64,000 nucleotides of DNA from Clostridium sp. AM34-11AC (GTDB taxonomy: Bacteria; Bacillota; Clostridia; Lachnospirales; Lachnospiraceae): the NCBI RefSeq assembly GCF_003435375.1, contig NZ_QWGL01000003.1:1-64000 (forward strand). The letters run 5' to 3'. Shown in pieces: positions 17,771 to 27,514 of this stretch (position 1 is the stretch's first letter; each line of letters starts with the position of its first letter). The position numbers and the translations under genes are program-made. Below the pieces are notes generated by a model, which did not search any database, was not told where the DNA came from, and saw only the letters and a program-made list of their open reading frames with translations.

Positions 17771-17836
17771 GTCCTGGCACCTTCCGGAGTCCCGCGCGGT
17801 CGCTTGCGATGATCTGCATCTTCGCATAAATGCGCG
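17771..17836. repeat. Dispersed intergenic repeat family 2, copy A
   Basis: CCTGGCACCTTC, then CGCGCGGTCGCTTGCGA, then CATCTTCGC and TGCGC recur in the same order at 62151-62217. A shorter related piece is at about 25267-25294. A 9-bp inverted repeat, GCGCGGCAG (17832-17840) with CTGCCGCGC (17871-17879), follows. Small reading frames here have no ribosome binding sites. Confidence 0.55.
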
Positions 17837-17890
17837 GCAGTTCCAGGGGCACTGCTTTTCCATTTCCCGGCTGCCGCGCTTTTCATATTT

Positions 17891-18472
17891 TTAATGCTTT
17901 CTTGAAAACAGATAGTAGGACGGAGTACGGTTTGCGCAGTCCTCTGCAAGAACTTTCAGGCTGCAGTAAACAAAACCATCTACGGCTCTCGCTTTTCCAT
18001 CCCTGCCCGGCTCCTCATATTTTCCTTCTTTATAGGACGGATCCAGAATGCACGCCTCATTGTCATCGGCCGATACAACGAGGATGTAATGTCCTCCATG
18101 AGTGAACACCCCGGTATACCCTTCCCGGCCTCCGCCGGAATTTGCGATGGCGAGTCCGCCTTTTGCCAGGTGCGCCTTCAGTTCATTCAGATCACTCGTT
18201 TCCCCATAATTCAGGTTAAACTTTTCCGCAACGACGGGGCCCAGGATCTTCAGGCTCGTTCCGATCTCACGGTTCGCGCCAACCTCATTGGATAATTTCA
18301 GGCAGTCTGTGAGTTCATAGGTTGACAGAGTCAGCGCATCCACCATCATGCACAGACAGCTCGGTCCGCAGCCTGCTGCAGCCACATTCCGCTTCTCCTC
18401 CGGCACTCCGCCGTGGTCTAAATTATGTTCATAGGGGATATCTCTGTGTTCTAACTGATTGATATATTTCAT
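17891..18472 (-). CDS. C39-like peptidase family protein
   Basis: A roughly 193-residue protein with AAAGCGPSCLCMMVDAL, which resembles the Cys active site of papain-like C39 (Peptidase_C39_2) domains. FTHGGHYILVVSAD then supplies the His and CILDPSY the following Asp/Asn position. There is no signal peptide, transmembrane segment or ABC domain, so it is not a bacteriocin transporter and is probably cytoplasmic. The start at the ATG ending at 18472 is supported by AAGGAG upstream. It stands alone between tRNA-Arg and queA. Its substrate is unknown. Confidence 0.75.
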   Translation of the reverse strand: MKYINQLEHRDIPYEHNLDHGGVPEEKRNVAAAGCGPSCLCMMVDALTLSTYELTDCLKLSNEVGANREIGTSLKILGPVVAEKFNLNYGETSDLNELKAHLAKGGLAIANSGGGREGYTGVFTHGGHYILVVSADDNEACILDPSYKEGKYEEPGRDGKARAVDGFVYCSLKVLAEDCANRTPSYYLFSRKH

Positions 18473-18630
18473 TACAACTGCTCCTTCCGATTGCCGCATG
18501 TACCATGCTTTTGATTTTCCTATCGTACCACCGGAATCTTAAAACAACAAGATGTATTTTTTATTTCCCGGCTGCTGTCCGAGCCTTTTGCAGATGATCA
18601 CCGATTTTCCCCATATTCCTGCGCGCCTCA

Positions 18631-18659
18631 TTGATTTTTCTTCCCGATTCTGCTACAAT
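18631..18659 (+). promoter_or_regulatory. Sigma-A promoter of queA
   Basis: TTGATT, 17 bases ending in TGC (extended -10), then TACAAT. The transcript would start about 40 nt before the queA ATG. No preQ1 riboswitch fits in this short leader. Confidence 0.7.
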
Positions 18660-18706
18660 GGCATGGAACTTTTTGATAAGAGCGCACAAACAGGAGATAT
18701 AGAAAA

Positions 18707-19732
18707 ATGAATGTAACAGATTTTAATTTTGAACTGCCGCCGGAACTGATCGCGCAGGATCCGCTTGAGGACCGCGCTGCTTCCAGGCTGCTTGTATTAG
18801 ATAAAAAGACCGGCGAGATGGAACACCGCCATTTCCGCGATATTTTACAATACCTGAAAAAGGGTGACTGCCTCGTTATCAACGATACAAAAGTTATCCC
18901 GGCACGTCTCATGGGACATAAGATCGGGACAGACGCAGGAATCGAAGTTCTCCTTTTAAAGAGAAAATCCGACAATGTCTGGGAGACCCTTGTAAAACCG
19001 GGTAAGAAGATGAAAGTCGGCGCGGAAGTTTCCTTCGGTGACGGACTTTTAAAGGGAAAGGTTATCGATGTGGTCGATGAGGGAAACCGACTGATCCAGT
19101 TTGAGTATGATGGAATTTTCGAGGAGATCCTCGATAAGCTTGGCCAGATGCCGCTGCCGCCATATATCACTCACCAGTTAAAGGATAAGAACCGTTATCA
19201 GACTGTATATGCCAAGAACGAGGGTTCTGCGGCTGCTCCGACAGCAGGTCTGCATTTCACCAAAGAACTTTTACAGGAGATCGAGGAGATGGGCGTTAAA
19301 ATCGCTCATGTAACTCTCCATGTCGGTCTCGGAACCTTCCGCCCGGTAAAGGTCGATACCATCGAAGAGCACCATATGCACTCTGAATTCTATATGGTAG
19401 AAGAATCCGAGGCGAAGAAGATCAACGATACAAAGGCAAACGGCGGACGTGTGATCTGCGTTGGAACCACAAGCTGCCGTACCCTGGAATCCGCAACCGG
19501 TGATGACGGGATCTTAAAGGCTGGAAGCGGCTGGACCGAGATCTTTATCTATCCGGGATACAAATTCAAGATCCTGGACTGCCTGATCACAAACTTCCAT
19601 CTTCCGGAATCCACACTCGTCATGCTCGTGTCCGCACTCGCAGGACGGGAACATATCCTGAATGCATATCAGGAGGCGATCAAGGAGCGGTACCGGTTTT
19701 TTAGTTTTGGAGACGCGATGTTTATTCGCTGA
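18707..19732 (+). CDS. queA: S-adenosylmethionine:tRNA ribosyltransferase-isomerase
   Basis: Transfers and rearranges the ribosyl group of SAM onto preQ1-modified tRNA, giving epoxyqueuosine. The 341-residue protein matches the family across its length: [40 protein letters not shown] and the C-terminal [24 protein letters not shown] precedes the ATG. The tgt and queuosine transport genes are not adjacent. A strong terminator follows. Confidence 0.95.
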   Translation: MNVTDFNFELPPELIAQDPLEDRAASRLLVLDKKTGEMEHRHFRDILQYLKKGDCLVINDTKVIPARLMGHKIGTDAGIEVLLLKRKSDNVWETLVKPGKKMKVGAEVSFGDGLLKGKVIDVVDEGNRLIQFEYDGIFEEILDKLGQMPLPPYITHQLKDKNRYQTVYAKNEGSAAAPTAGLHFTKELLQEIEEMGVKIAHVTLHVGLGTFRPVKVDTIEEHHMHSEFYMVEESEAKKINDTKANGGRVICVGTTSCRTLESATGDDGILKAGSGWTEIFIYPGYKFKILDCLITNFHLPESTLVMLVSALAGREHILNAYQEAIKERYRFFSFGDAMFIR

Positions 19733-19812
19733 TGTATGTTAAATTTACGTTCTGCATATCATATCATGCCATAGGCTAAAGAGATGTGACTCCTTTATTC
19801 GAGTGACAAAGC

Positions 19813-19844
19813 AAAACCCCCGGTGCAGCCACACCGGGGGTTTT
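19813..19844. terminator. Bidirectional terminator after queA
   Basis: AAAACCCCCGGTG and CACCGGGGGTTTT form a perfect 13-bp stem with a 6-nt loop; the ends supply T-runs on both strands. It serves queA and the convergent cupin gene. Confidence 0.9.
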
Positions 19845-19927
19845 CCATCTTCCTGTCACCAGTATAGAAGGCGGTAACATCTCGCATTTATAGCATGTTA
19901 AGAATATTTATCATAAATACTCAAGTA

Positions 19928-20266
19928 TCAATCTAACGGAAATACCACCGTAAGAAGCATCTTAAAATCTTCCTTCGCGAATACCGCATGCGGCTTCTTC
20001 GCCGGCATTACGAGAACATCTCCGGCTTTGCAGATATGCTCTGCACCGTCTACGGTAAACTGACCGACGCCATCGATCACATGTACCATGGCATCGCCGA
20101 TGGAATCGTGGGTGCTGATCTCCTCGCCTTTGGAGAACGCGAATAATGTCAGGCTGACCGCCTTGTTCTGGGCGAGAGTCTTGCTGACGATCTGACCCGG
20201 TTCTGCGTGGATCTGGTCCGCGAGATTTAAAACTGTTTCATGATCGATATTTTTGATAAAAGCCAT
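19928..20266 (-). CDS. Small cupin-domain protein
   Basis: A single-domain cupin of 112 residues. The first cupin motif region is around EEISTHDSIGDAMVHVIDG. The second is DVLVMPAKKPHAVFA. Only some of the canonical metal ligands are present: one His in each motif (STHD and KPHAV), so metal binding is uncertain. The start ending at 20266 is chosen for AAAGGAAAAAG upstream; an ATG 11 codons earlier lacks a site. The gene is monocistronic. Such proteins are often sugar-binding or regulatory, but no function can be assigned. Confidence 0.8.
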   Translation of the reverse strand: MAFIKNIDHETVLNLADQIHAEPGQIVSKTLAQNKAVSLTLFAFSKGEEISTHDSIGDAMVHVIDGVGQFTVDGAEHICKAGDVLVMPAKKPHAVFAKEDFKMLLTVVFPLD

Positions 20267-20407
20267 TTTTCTTTTTCCTTTCCACCTGGATCTTCCCATG
20301 ATCTATCTCATTATTTTACCACGATATTTCCCTTTTGTATGTTGTAAATACAACTATTTTTTGCCTGCATGTCAATTTCAGAGGGCGATTCTTGTGAATC
20401 ATCACGA

Positions 20408-20436
20408 TTGATTTTCGAACAGGATTTCGTTAGAAT
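20408..20436 (+). promoter_or_regulatory. Sigma-A promoter and long leader of the DUF5688 gene
   Basis: TTGATT, 17 bases, TAGAAT, predicting a transcript start near 20443 and a 5' leader of about 170 nt before the ATG at 20616. The 349-bp gap from 20267 holds nothing else recognisable. The leader contains GC-rich palindromic pieces near 20522-20535, but I cannot assign a riboswitch. Confidence 0.6.
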
Positions 20437-20615
20437 ACACCTATCCTTTCATTTTACATCCCATGGCTGTCCGGCATCCTGATTTTTAGCCGAATCAATC
20501 TAAGCAGTATGAATATCTGCTTCCCGCCGGGCGGCCGCAAAAAACATTCTAATTTCTATTGTTCAAGTCATGAAAACAAATCTATCGATCTAAAAACACA
20601 TCAGGAGGTATTACA

Positions 20616-21563
20616 ATGAACTACGAAGAATTCTGTGCCGCACTGCAGGAGGAACTTTTTAACAGGCTGGACACCAGCTGCTCGATCCACAGAGAACGTG
20701 TGCTCAAAAACAACGGCGTTGTGCTTGATTCCCTGGCTATCTTAAGATTGGAAAAACACTGTTCCCCCGTGATCTCCCTGGAGATGCTGTATGAACAGTT
20801 TGAAAAAGGCCGCACGCTGGCAGAACTCTGTGAATATATGATATCGATCACTGACACACAGCTTCCTGTTTCCGTGACAAGTCTCACTTCCTTAAGCAGT
20901 TTTGAGGAATTCCGTGACCAGATCACCTGGCGGCTTATCTCCCGCGATAAAAATAAGGAGCTGTTAAAGACAATTCCCTGGATCCCTTTCCTGGATCTCG
21001 CGGTGATCTTCTCCCTGATCATCGAATCTGAAGGTGAGACCCAGATCAGCTCTGTCGTCACGAACACGGTATCTGCTTCCTGGAATGTGACAGCAGGAGA
21101 ACTTTTTGTGCTCGCAAAAGAAAATACACCTCGGATCTTTCCTGCAAGTTTCCGCCGCCTTGAAACAGTGATCGAGGAATATTTCCCAGGAGCTACTGAC
21201 TTTGTGCACGAAGACTGCCCTGTTCCGACGCTCTATGTCCTCACAAACGATGCCGCGCACAACGGTGCCGCCTGCGTCCTCTATCCTGATAAATTAAAAG
21301 ACCTCGCGGACGAGTTTGGAAGTGATCTTCTCATCCTTCCATCCAGTATCCACGAGGTCCTGATCATCGCTGATTCAGAAAATTTTACGGAACCTGATTA
21401 TCATGTTTTCTGCAATACGATCAAAAATGTCAACCGCGAATCGATCCAGCCGGAAGACTTTCTCTCTGATAACATGTACCTGTATCGCAGGGAAACGGAT
21501 AACCTGCAGATCTTTACGGAAGTTCCTTGTGATTCTTCCGTAGACTCGGCTACATGTGTTTAA
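20616..21563 (+). CDS. DUF5688 family protein
   Basis: A 315-residue soluble protein of the DUF5688 type, common in gut Clostridia and of unknown function. Features in agreement are the N-terminal FCAALQEELFNRL and, later, TLYVLTNDAAHNGAACVLYPD followed by LLILPSSIHEVLII. There is no signal peptide or membrane segment. CAGGAGG lies 9 nt ahead of the ATG. It is monocistronic with a long leader. These proteins are sometimes found near mobile elements; no such element is visible here. Confidence 0.75.
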   Translation: MNYEEFCAALQEELFNRLDTSCSIHRERVLKNNGVVLDSLAILRLEKHCSPVISLEMLYEQFEKGRTLAELCEYMISITDTQLPVSVTSLTSLSSFEEFRDQITWRLISRDKNKELLKTIPWIPFLDLAVIFSLIIESEGETQISSVVTNTVSASWNVTAGELFVLAKENTPRIFPASFRRLETVIEEYFPGATDFVHEDCPVPTLYVLTNDAAHNGAACVLYPDKLKDLADEFGSDLLILPSSIHEVLIIADSENFTEPDYHVFCNTIKNVNRESIQPEDFLSDNMYLYRRETDNLQIFTEVPCDSSVDSATCV

Positions 21564-21604
21564 GTGCAGGCAAACGTTGCTGCACAGCACACATTCTACC
21601 GCCT

Positions 21605-22051
21605 TCAATTTCGTCTCGCATGACTTCCTTCATGATAAAGATGTACAAGGTTGACAACAGAATCTGTGATAAAGATTGCCAGAGCGATCGCGCCTGCCGT
21701 GTGAAGCGTCGAGATTAGGTAATGGGTTGAAAGTGTCTGGTCTCCCTGGATCAGGTAATATACTGTACGGTAGATTCCTGCTCCGGGCACAGACGGAAGG
21801 ATTCCTGCGATGAGGAATACCGTCACCGGTGCTTTCATGATCCTGGCAAGAATATGGCTCAAAAATGCTACCGCGAGGATCGAAAAGAACGCGGCCTGGA
21901 GTGTTGAATGAGTCAGATTATTGATCATTAAATATGCCCACCAGGCAAATCCGCCGGAAAAAGCCGCGTACGGAAGAAACTTTTTCGGAGTCTCCGTCAG
22001 AATGGAGAACATCGCGACCGCCCAGAACGCGCTGAATACCTGTATGATCAT
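21605..22051 (-). CDS. Threonine/serine exporter family, C-terminal subunit (ThrE2-like)
   Basis: A 148-residue integral membrane protein with about five hydrophobic segments, matching the DUF3815 half of split ThrE transporters (LARIMKAPVTVFLIAGILPSVPG). It partners the next gene upstream, whose stop overlaps this start (ATGA). Together they would make a threonine/serine exporter. Substrate is inferred from the family only. Confidence 0.85.
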   Translation of the reverse strand: MIIQVFSAFWAVAMFSILTETPKKFLPYAAFSGGFAWWAYLMINNLTHSTLQAAFFSILAVAFLSHILARIMKAPVTVFLIAGILPSVPGAGIYRTVYYLIQGDQTLSTHYLISTLHTAGAIALAIFITDSVVNLVHLYHEGSHARRN

Positions 22052-22824
22052 AAGAGTCCTCCTTCCATGCTGCGGGCTACAAGAAGTCCCGCACCAACTC
22101 CAAACGCAACTGCAAGTCCCACAACGATCGCTTCCAGAATTCTGGCGGATCCGGCTGCGTAGTCCCCGTTTAAGGTATCACGGATCGCCGTTGTAAACGT
22201 TACTCCCGGGACAAGCGGCATGACAGCGCTGACGATAATCGTATCTGAATTCAGTACCGGATAAGAATGGCAGATCGTCATAGCTGAAAACGCAAGCACA
22301 AACGCTCCAAACGCGTTAAAGCAGAAATCGTTGAATTTCAAGGTTTTTCCAATCCATACGGCTACTGCAAGACAGACACCAACTACCGTTGCCGCCAGAA
22401 AGTCTCCCAGGGAGCCGCCGAACATAGGCGCAAAGAACGCCGAAACACCAACATATCCCAGTCCCTGAGTCAGCCAGTCATACTGGACCGTCTTTGGTGC
22501 CTGGATCTCCTGCAGTTGTCTTAGCGCCTCCTCCACCGTGATCTTTCCCTCACAGAAATGGCGCGATACATCGTTTACCAGGCAGATCCGGTTGATGCTG
22601 GTGCATCTGGCCGCAACACGCTTGACGCGGGTCAGCGGTTCCTTATTTGGATCGCTCAGCGTGACAAAGATTCCCGTTCCATATACGATCGTTTCCGTCT
22701 GTTCGTACTCCGATCGTTTCAGCATATGATTCATGGTGTCTTCCACCCTGTAGATCTCCGCTCCGCTGACAAGCATGAGCTCACCCGCCAGCACCACAGC
22801 TTCCAGCAGTGTTTTTTCGTTCAT
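22048..22824 (-). CDS. Threonine/serine exporter family, N-terminal subunit (ThrE1-like)
   Basis: The 258-residue DUF1212 half of a split ThrE exporter. The cytoplasmic N-terminal part has LLEAVVLAGELMLVSGAEIYRVEDT, and membrane segments fill about residues 120-258, including VMPLVPGVTFTTAIRDTLNGDY. It overlaps the partner gene by 4 nt, so the two are probably translated together and form one transporter, as in many Firmicutes where ThrE is two proteins. Confidence 0.87.
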   Translation of the reverse strand: MNEKTLLEAVVLAGELMLVSGAEIYRVEDTMNHMLKRSEYEQTETIVYGTGIFVTLSDPNKEPLTRVKRVAARCTSINRICLVNDVSRHFCEGKITVEEALRQLQEIQAPKTVQYDWLTQGLGYVGVSAFFAPMFGGSLGDFLAATVVGVCLAVAVWIGKTLKFNDFCFNAFGAFVLAFSAMTICHSYPVLNSDTIIVSAVMPLVPGVTFTTAIRDTLNGDYAAGSARILEAIVVGLAVAFGVGAGLLVARSMEGGLL

Positions 22825-22948
22825 TTATTACCCCTTTTTTTAACCCCTTTTGTTTTTATAACCGCTATATAACCCATTTGCTGCAGGATCCACTATTATA
22901 AATCTTCTGCCAGGCATGGCAGCAGTTATAGTTTCAAGATTTTTTTGA

Positions 22949-24946
22949 TCAGAACAGGCGGCTTCCGATCTGGAATACAAGAAATGCCGCCGACCAGGCA
23001 AGCACAAGCTGGAACATGACCATCCCCAGTGTCCATCTCCAGGACTGTGTTTCCCTCTTGATCGTCGCGATCGTCGCAATACACGGTGTATAGAGAAGGC
23101 AGAATACCATGAGCGCATAAGCGTTCACTGCTGTGAATCCTGTTCCCCCAAGGATTCCTGAGAGTTCCGCCATTCCCGCTGCAGAATTGATATTGCCGAT
23201 CCCATAAAGAACAGACATACTCGAAACAACGACCTCCTTTGCGGAGATTCCGGAGATCAATGCTACCGCGATCTGCCAGCTTCCAAGACCAACCGGCTTT
23301 AGTACCGGCACAAGGATCTGTCCGAATTTTGCCGCAAAGCTGTCCGCCACATCAGAAATAAATCCCGCCGGTCCAACATTCATGACAAACCACAGGATGA
23401 TCGATGCCAGAAAGATCGTTGTCCCCGCCTTTGTCAGGTAATCTTTTATTTTTTCCCAGACATAGATCGCCACAGTTCTGAGATTCGGAATCTTATATTC
23501 CGGAAGTTCGATCAGAAGAGCATTCTCAGTTTTATCGTCTGTCGTTCTATGTACAATAAGCGCGATGAGGATCGCCATGGCAATCCCCACCAGATAAAGG
23601 GAATATGCCACTAACATTGCCGATTTCGGGAAGAACATATCCGCCAGCAAAACATAGATCGTAAGTCTCGCTGAGCAGGACATAAACGGTGTGATAAGGA
23701 TCGTCTTCAAGCGGTCTCTCTGATTCTCCAGCGCCCTGGTCGCCATGACCGCGGGAACTGTACAGCCAAATCCCAGCAGCATCGGCAGAAACGCACGACC
23801 GGAAAGTCCGACCATCCCCATAGTCTCATTCATGACATAGGCGACTCTTGCCATGTATCCGCTGTCCTCCAGGAACGCAAGCGCAAGGAAAAGGATAAAG
23901 ATGTTTGGAAGAAATGTCAGGATTCCTCCAACTCCCGCCAACGCACCATCAACGACCAGGGAGATCACCCAGTCGGAAGCTCCCGCTGAATGAAGCCCGG
24001 ACAAAACACCGAGCGACAGCAGTTCCAGTCCCTGTTCAAAGTATCCTTTCAGAAAATCCCCGACTGTGAATGTCAGGAAAAAGACTAATGCCATAATTCC
24101 AAAGAACGCTGGAATTCCCAGGATCGGATGAGTCAGGATCTTATCCACCTGATCTGTCATATGAGATTTTTCTTCTTTATTAAACAGACATTCCTTGATT
24201 ACCGATTCCACGTAATCGTATTTTTCATTGATAACCTCTTTTTCGAAGCTTCTCGGCACGATCTGTTTCAGTTCGACCGGATGGTCCTTCAGGACTTCCT
24301 TGTCATATTCGAGCATCTTGATCGCATGCCAGCGCAGATTTGTGAGATCCGGATACTTCTCCCGCAGAAGGTCTTCTACCCGCTGGATCCGATCCTCGAT
24401 CTCCCTGTCATAGCGGACGATCACGCCCTGGGGACCTTCCTCATAATGATGTACCACAGCGTGCATCAGCACGTCAAGTCCTGTGCGCTTTCTCGCGGAG
24501 ACTGGAACCACAGGGATCCCGCCAAGCATCTCAGGAAGTCTGTGAAGGTCAATCTCCATTCCACGCTCTTCGATGATATCCATCATATTGAGAGCCAGAA
24601 TGACTGGTTTCTTTAATTCTAAAAGCTGCATCGTCAGATAAAGGTTCCTCTCCAGAGATGATGCATCTACAACGTTGACAATTACGTCCACGTCATCTTC
24701 TTCAATGCACCTTCTTGTGACGAGTTCCTCCATTGTATATGAAGTAAGACTGTAGATTCCAGGCGTATCGATCACACGGATTTTCCGCCCTTTATAGCTC
24801 GTCTCTCCTTCCATCCGCTCGACCGTAACGCCGGGCCAGTTTGCGACCTTTAATTTTGCTCCCGTAAATGCATTGAACAGCGTAGTCTTTCCACAGTTCG
24901 GATTTCCTACAAAACAGACTGTGATCGGTCTCTCTCCTGTGCTCAT
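22949..24946 (-). CDS. feoB: Ferrous iron transport protein B
   Basis: Membrane permease for Fe(II) with a cytoplasmic G domain, 665 residues. The G1 motif GNPNCGKTT is at residues 14-22, with DTPG as G3 and NMMD as G4. A helical domain follows up to about residue 275. The membrane part contains the two Gate motifs, including the GFGCTVPAV sequence with its conserved Cys. FeoA lies immediately upstream with a 4-nt overlap (ATGA). The Fur-like box at the feoA promoter should place it under iron control. No FeoC gene is visible. Confidence 0.95.
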   Translation of the reverse strand: MSTGERPITVCFVGNPNCGKTTLFNAFTGAKLKVANWPGVTVERMEGETSYKGRKIRVIDTPGIYSLTSYTMEELVTRRCIEEDDVDVIVNVVDASSLERNLYLTMQLLELKKPVILALNMMDIIEERGMEIDLHRLPEMLGGIPVVPVSARKRTGLDVLMHAVVHHYEEGPQGVIVRYDREIEDRIQRVEDLLREKYPDLTNLRWHAIKMLEYDKEVLKDHPVELKQIVPRSFEKEVINEKYDYVESVIKECLFNKEEKSHMTDQVDKILTHPILGIPAFFGIMALVFFLTFTVGDFLKGYFEQGLELLSLGVLSGLHSAGASDWVISLVVDGALAGVGGILTFLPNIFILFLALAFLEDSGYMARVAYVMNETMGMVGLSGRAFLPMLLGFGCTVPAVMATRALENQRDRLKTILITPFMSCSARLTIYVLLADMFFPKSAMLVAYSLYLVGIAMAILIALIVHRTTDDKTENALLIELPEYKIPNLRTVAIYVWEKIKDYLTKAGTTIFLASIILWFVMNVGPAGFISDVADSFAAKFGQILVPVLKPVGLGSWQIAVALISGISAKEVVVSSMSVLYGIGNINSAAGMAELSGILGGTGFTAVNAYALMVFCLLYTPCIATIATIKRETQSWRWTLGMVMFQLVLAWSAAFLVFQIGSRLF

Positions 24947-25173
24947 GATGCCGCCTCCTCTTTTACCTCAATTCCACCGGTAATTCTTCTTCCCAGTGCA
25001 AGGCGGGTTCCACGGACTTTGATGATCATGGTTCCGCTGTTTTTCTTATTCATCACAAGAAGAGGCGTATTCTCATTTACCCCCAGCGCCTCTAAACGCC
25101 GGTTAATTGCCTCATCCACATGGACTGACTCGACCATATATGTCGCGCCAATATTTCCTTCATATAGTTTCAT
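24943..25173 (-). CDS. feoA: Ferrous iron transport protein A
   Basis: A small SH3-like protein required by FeoB, 76 residues. It has the family layout of a glycine-rich start, RRLEALGVNENTPL and a final GTRLALGRRITGGIEV. The start is put at the ATG ending at 25173, preceded by AAGGATGG. Upstream in-frame ATGs at 25221-25219 and after would lie almost at the transcript start. It overlaps feoB. Confidence 0.9.
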   Translation of the reverse strand: MKLYEGNIGATYMVESVHVDEAINRRLEALGVNENTPLLVMNKKNSGTMIIKVRGTRLALGRRITGGIEVKEEAAS

Positions 25174-25229
25174 CCTGTGTCCATCCTTCATTATCATAAT
25201 TGACAGAGCCGACTCTGTCATCTGGAAAT

Positions 25230-25258
25230 ATTGTATTCTTGTTGAGAATAATTGTCAA
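25230..25258 (-). promoter_or_regulatory. feoAB promoter with overlapping Fur-like box
   Basis: A near-perfect sigma-A promoter, TTGACA-17-TACAAT. The box TGACAAT-T-ATTCTCA (25243-25257) matches the 7-1-7 Fur consensus TGATAAT-N-ATTATCA at 12 of 14 positions and overlaps the -35. Iron-dependent repression is inferred. A hairpin GACAGAG/CTCTGTC (25202-25219) lies at the start of the leader. Confidence 0.8.
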
Positions 25259-25313
25259 TAAGTGTATCCTGGCACATTCGTCCGCCCGGTGCGGGCAGTA
25301 GTTACCAATCATC

Positions 25314-27305
25314 TTAATTTTTCTCCAGTTCCAGCAGCATCTGCTTCACTTCCTTCATCCGGTCACGCAGCTTTGCGGCCTCTTCGAAATTCAGTTCTGC
25401 TGCCGCCTGGCGCATCTTCTTTGTGAGTTCCTTTGCAAGCTTCTCCAGTTCCCTTGCGTCCATGGATTCCGGATCTTTCCTGAACTCTTCTTCGCCGGCA
25501 CTGGCAGCCTTGGAGATTGCGATCAGATCACGGACCGCTTTCTTTATGGTCTGCGGAGTGATTCCGTGCTCCTCATTGTACTTCTGCTGGATCTCACGTC
25601 GGCGGTTCGTCTCGTCGATGGCGGCCCGCATGGAATCAGTAATGGAATCCGCATACATGATCACATGGCCTTCGGCGTTTCGCGCGGCACGTCCGATCGT
25701 CTGTATCAAGGATGTCTCCGAACGGAGGAATCCTTCCTTATCCGCATCCAGGATCGCCACAAGTGTGATCTCCGGGATATCGAGTCCCTCTCTGAGGAGG
25801 TTGATTCCCACAAGAACATCAAAGACATCCAGACGCATATCGCGGATGATCTCGGCGCGCTCCAATGTGTCGATATCCGAGTGCAGATATTTTACGCGGA
25901 TCCCGGCTTCCCTGATATAATCCGTAAGATCTTCCGCCATACGCTTTGTAAGCGTTGTGATCAGGACCTTGTTGTGTTTTTCTACTTCTTTATTGATCTC
26001 TCCCACAAGATCATCGATCTGTCCCTCCACTGGTCGCACGGAGATCTCCGGATCAAGAAGTCCTGTCGGGCGGATGATCTGCTCCGCGCGGAGAAGTTCA
26101 TGGTCCGCCTCGTAAGTGGACGGGGTTGCGGACACGAACATCATCTGATTGATATGGGTCTCAAACTCCTCAAAATTCAATGGGCGGTTATCCAGGGCAG
26201 ACGGCAGGCGGAATCCATAATCCACCAGTGTCTTCTTTCTCGACCGGTCACCGAAATACATGCCGCGGACCTGCGGAAGCGTGATATGGGACTCGTCCAC
26301 GATAATCAGGAAATCATCAGGGAAATAGTCGAGCAGCGTACACGGCGGCTGTCCCGGTGCAGATCCCACAAGATGACGGGAATAGTTCTCGATTCCCGAA
26401 CAGAAGCCTGTCTCTCTCATCATCTCCACATCAAAATTTGTCCGTTCCGCGATTCTCTGTGCCTCCAGAAGCTTGTCCTCACTCTTAAAAAAGGTTACCT
26501 GTTCTTTCATTTCCGCAAGGATATTTTCCGTTGCCCGCATCATCTTTTCTTTCGGTACAACATAGTGGGACGCCGGGAAGATCGCCACATGTTCCAGCTG
26601 CGCTTTCACCTCTCCGGTCAGCGCCTCGATCTCCATGATCCTGTCCACCTCGTCCCCGAAGAACTCGATCCGGTACGCCTCGCTTCCAGAATAAGCCGGA
26701 AATACTTCCAGCACATCACCTCTTACCCGGAAGCTTCCGCGCTTGAAATCCATCTCATTTCTCGTGTACTGGATATCGATCAGCTTATGGATCACCTCAT
26801 CCCTGTCCTTCTCCATTCCCGGGCGCAGGGAGATCACCATGTTCTTATAATCGATCGGGCTTCCTAAGCCGTAAATACAGGACACGGAGGCCACGATGAT
26901 CACATCGTTTCTCTCCGACAGGGCCGCCGTTGCAGAGTGACGCAGCTTATCGATCTCATCGTTGATCGCGGAATCCTTTTCAATATAAGTATCCGTAGAC
27001 GGCACATATGCCTCCGGCTGATAGTAATCATAATAGGAGACAAAGTACTCCACCGCATTATTCGGGAAAAACTCTTTCATCTCCGAATAAAGCTGCGCCG
27101 CCAGTGTCTTATTGTGGGCGATCACCAACGTCGGCTTATTGAGCTGCTGGATCACATTCGCCATCGTAAACGTCTTACCGGATCCGGTCACTCCAAGCAG
27201 CGTCTCAAACTGATTCCCCTCTTTAAATCCCTTCACCAGCTGCTCGATTGCCTGCGGCTGATCTCCGGTGGGCTGGTATTCTGATACTAATTCAAAATGA
27301 TCCAT
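25314..27305 (-). CDS. uvrB: Excinuclease ABC subunit UvrB
   Basis: DNA damage recognition and helicase-like subunit of nucleotide excision repair, 663 residues. Walker A GVTGSGKT is at residues 38-45. The beta-hairpin region ([14 protein letters not shown]), Walker B IIVDESH, the SF2 motifs to QTIGRAARN and the C-terminal UVR domain ([16 protein letters not shown]) that binds UvrC are all present. AGGAGAAATCAT precedes the ATG. uvrA is not adjacent in this window. Confidence 0.96.
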   Translation of the reverse strand: MDHFELVSEYQPTGDQPQAIEQLVKGFKEGNQFETLLGVTGSGKTFTMANVIQQLNKPTLVIAHNKTLAAQLYSEMKEFFPNNAVEYFVSYYDYYQPEAYVPSTDTYIEKDSAINDEIDKLRHSATAALSERNDVIIVASVSCIYGLGSPIDYKNMVISLRPGMEKDRDEVIHKLIDIQYTRNEMDFKRGSFRVRGDVLEVFPAYSGSEAYRIEFFGDEVDRIMEIEALTGEVKAQLEHVAIFPASHYVVPKEKMMRATENILAEMKEQVTFFKSEDKLLEAQRIAERTNFDVEMMRETGFCSGIENYSRHLVGSAPGQPPCTLLDYFPDDFLIIVDESHITLPQVRGMYFGDRSRKKTLVDYGFRLPSALDNRPLNFEEFETHINQMMFVSATPSTYEADHELLRAEQIIRPTGLLDPEISVRPVEGQIDDLVGEINKEVEKHNKVLITTLTKRMAEDLTDYIREAGIRVKYLHSDIDTLERAEIIRDMRLDVFDVLVGINLLREGLDIPEITLVAILDADKEGFLRSETSLIQTIGRAARNAEGHVIMYADSITDSMRAAIDETNRRREIQQKYNEEHGITPQTIKKAVRDLIAISKAASAGEEEFRKDPESMDARELEKLAKELTKKMRQAAAELNFEEAAKLRDRMKEVKQMLLELEKN

Positions 27306-27455
27306 ATGATTTCTCCTGACCTATCCATGATATTATTAGAAGCAGTGCAAAAATCCCAACGGCGAAGCCGATCTGGAATATCTCTCCGCCCAGGCTATGA
27401 ATGTGCGGAATCGTTTCATTCTTAGTATATTACCTGTCCAGTATAGCATTCAAGC

Positions 27456-27495
27456 TAAAAAAAGTACAGAACAAACCGAATGTTTGTTCTGTACT
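27456..27495 (-). terminator. Terminator of the bioYDA operon
   Basis: A perfect 14-bp stem, AGTACAGAACAAAC with GTTTGTTCTGTACT, loop of 5 nt, followed on the minus strand by seven T. Confidence 0.9.
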
Positions 27496-27514
27496 GTATT
27501 TACTGTCCGCATTC

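Noticed and set aside
17752..17949. Small minus-strand frame near tRNA-Arg
   Set aside because: It overlaps the end of the C39-like gene and repeat family 2, with no ribosome binding site.
20443..20615. Riboswitch in the DUF5688 leader
   Set aside because: The leader is long and has short palindromes, but no conserved riboswitch core could be recognised.
25566..26867. Long open frame (433 codons) on the plus strand
   Set aside because: It is antisense to uvrB, whose motifs are complete, and encodes no recognisable protein.
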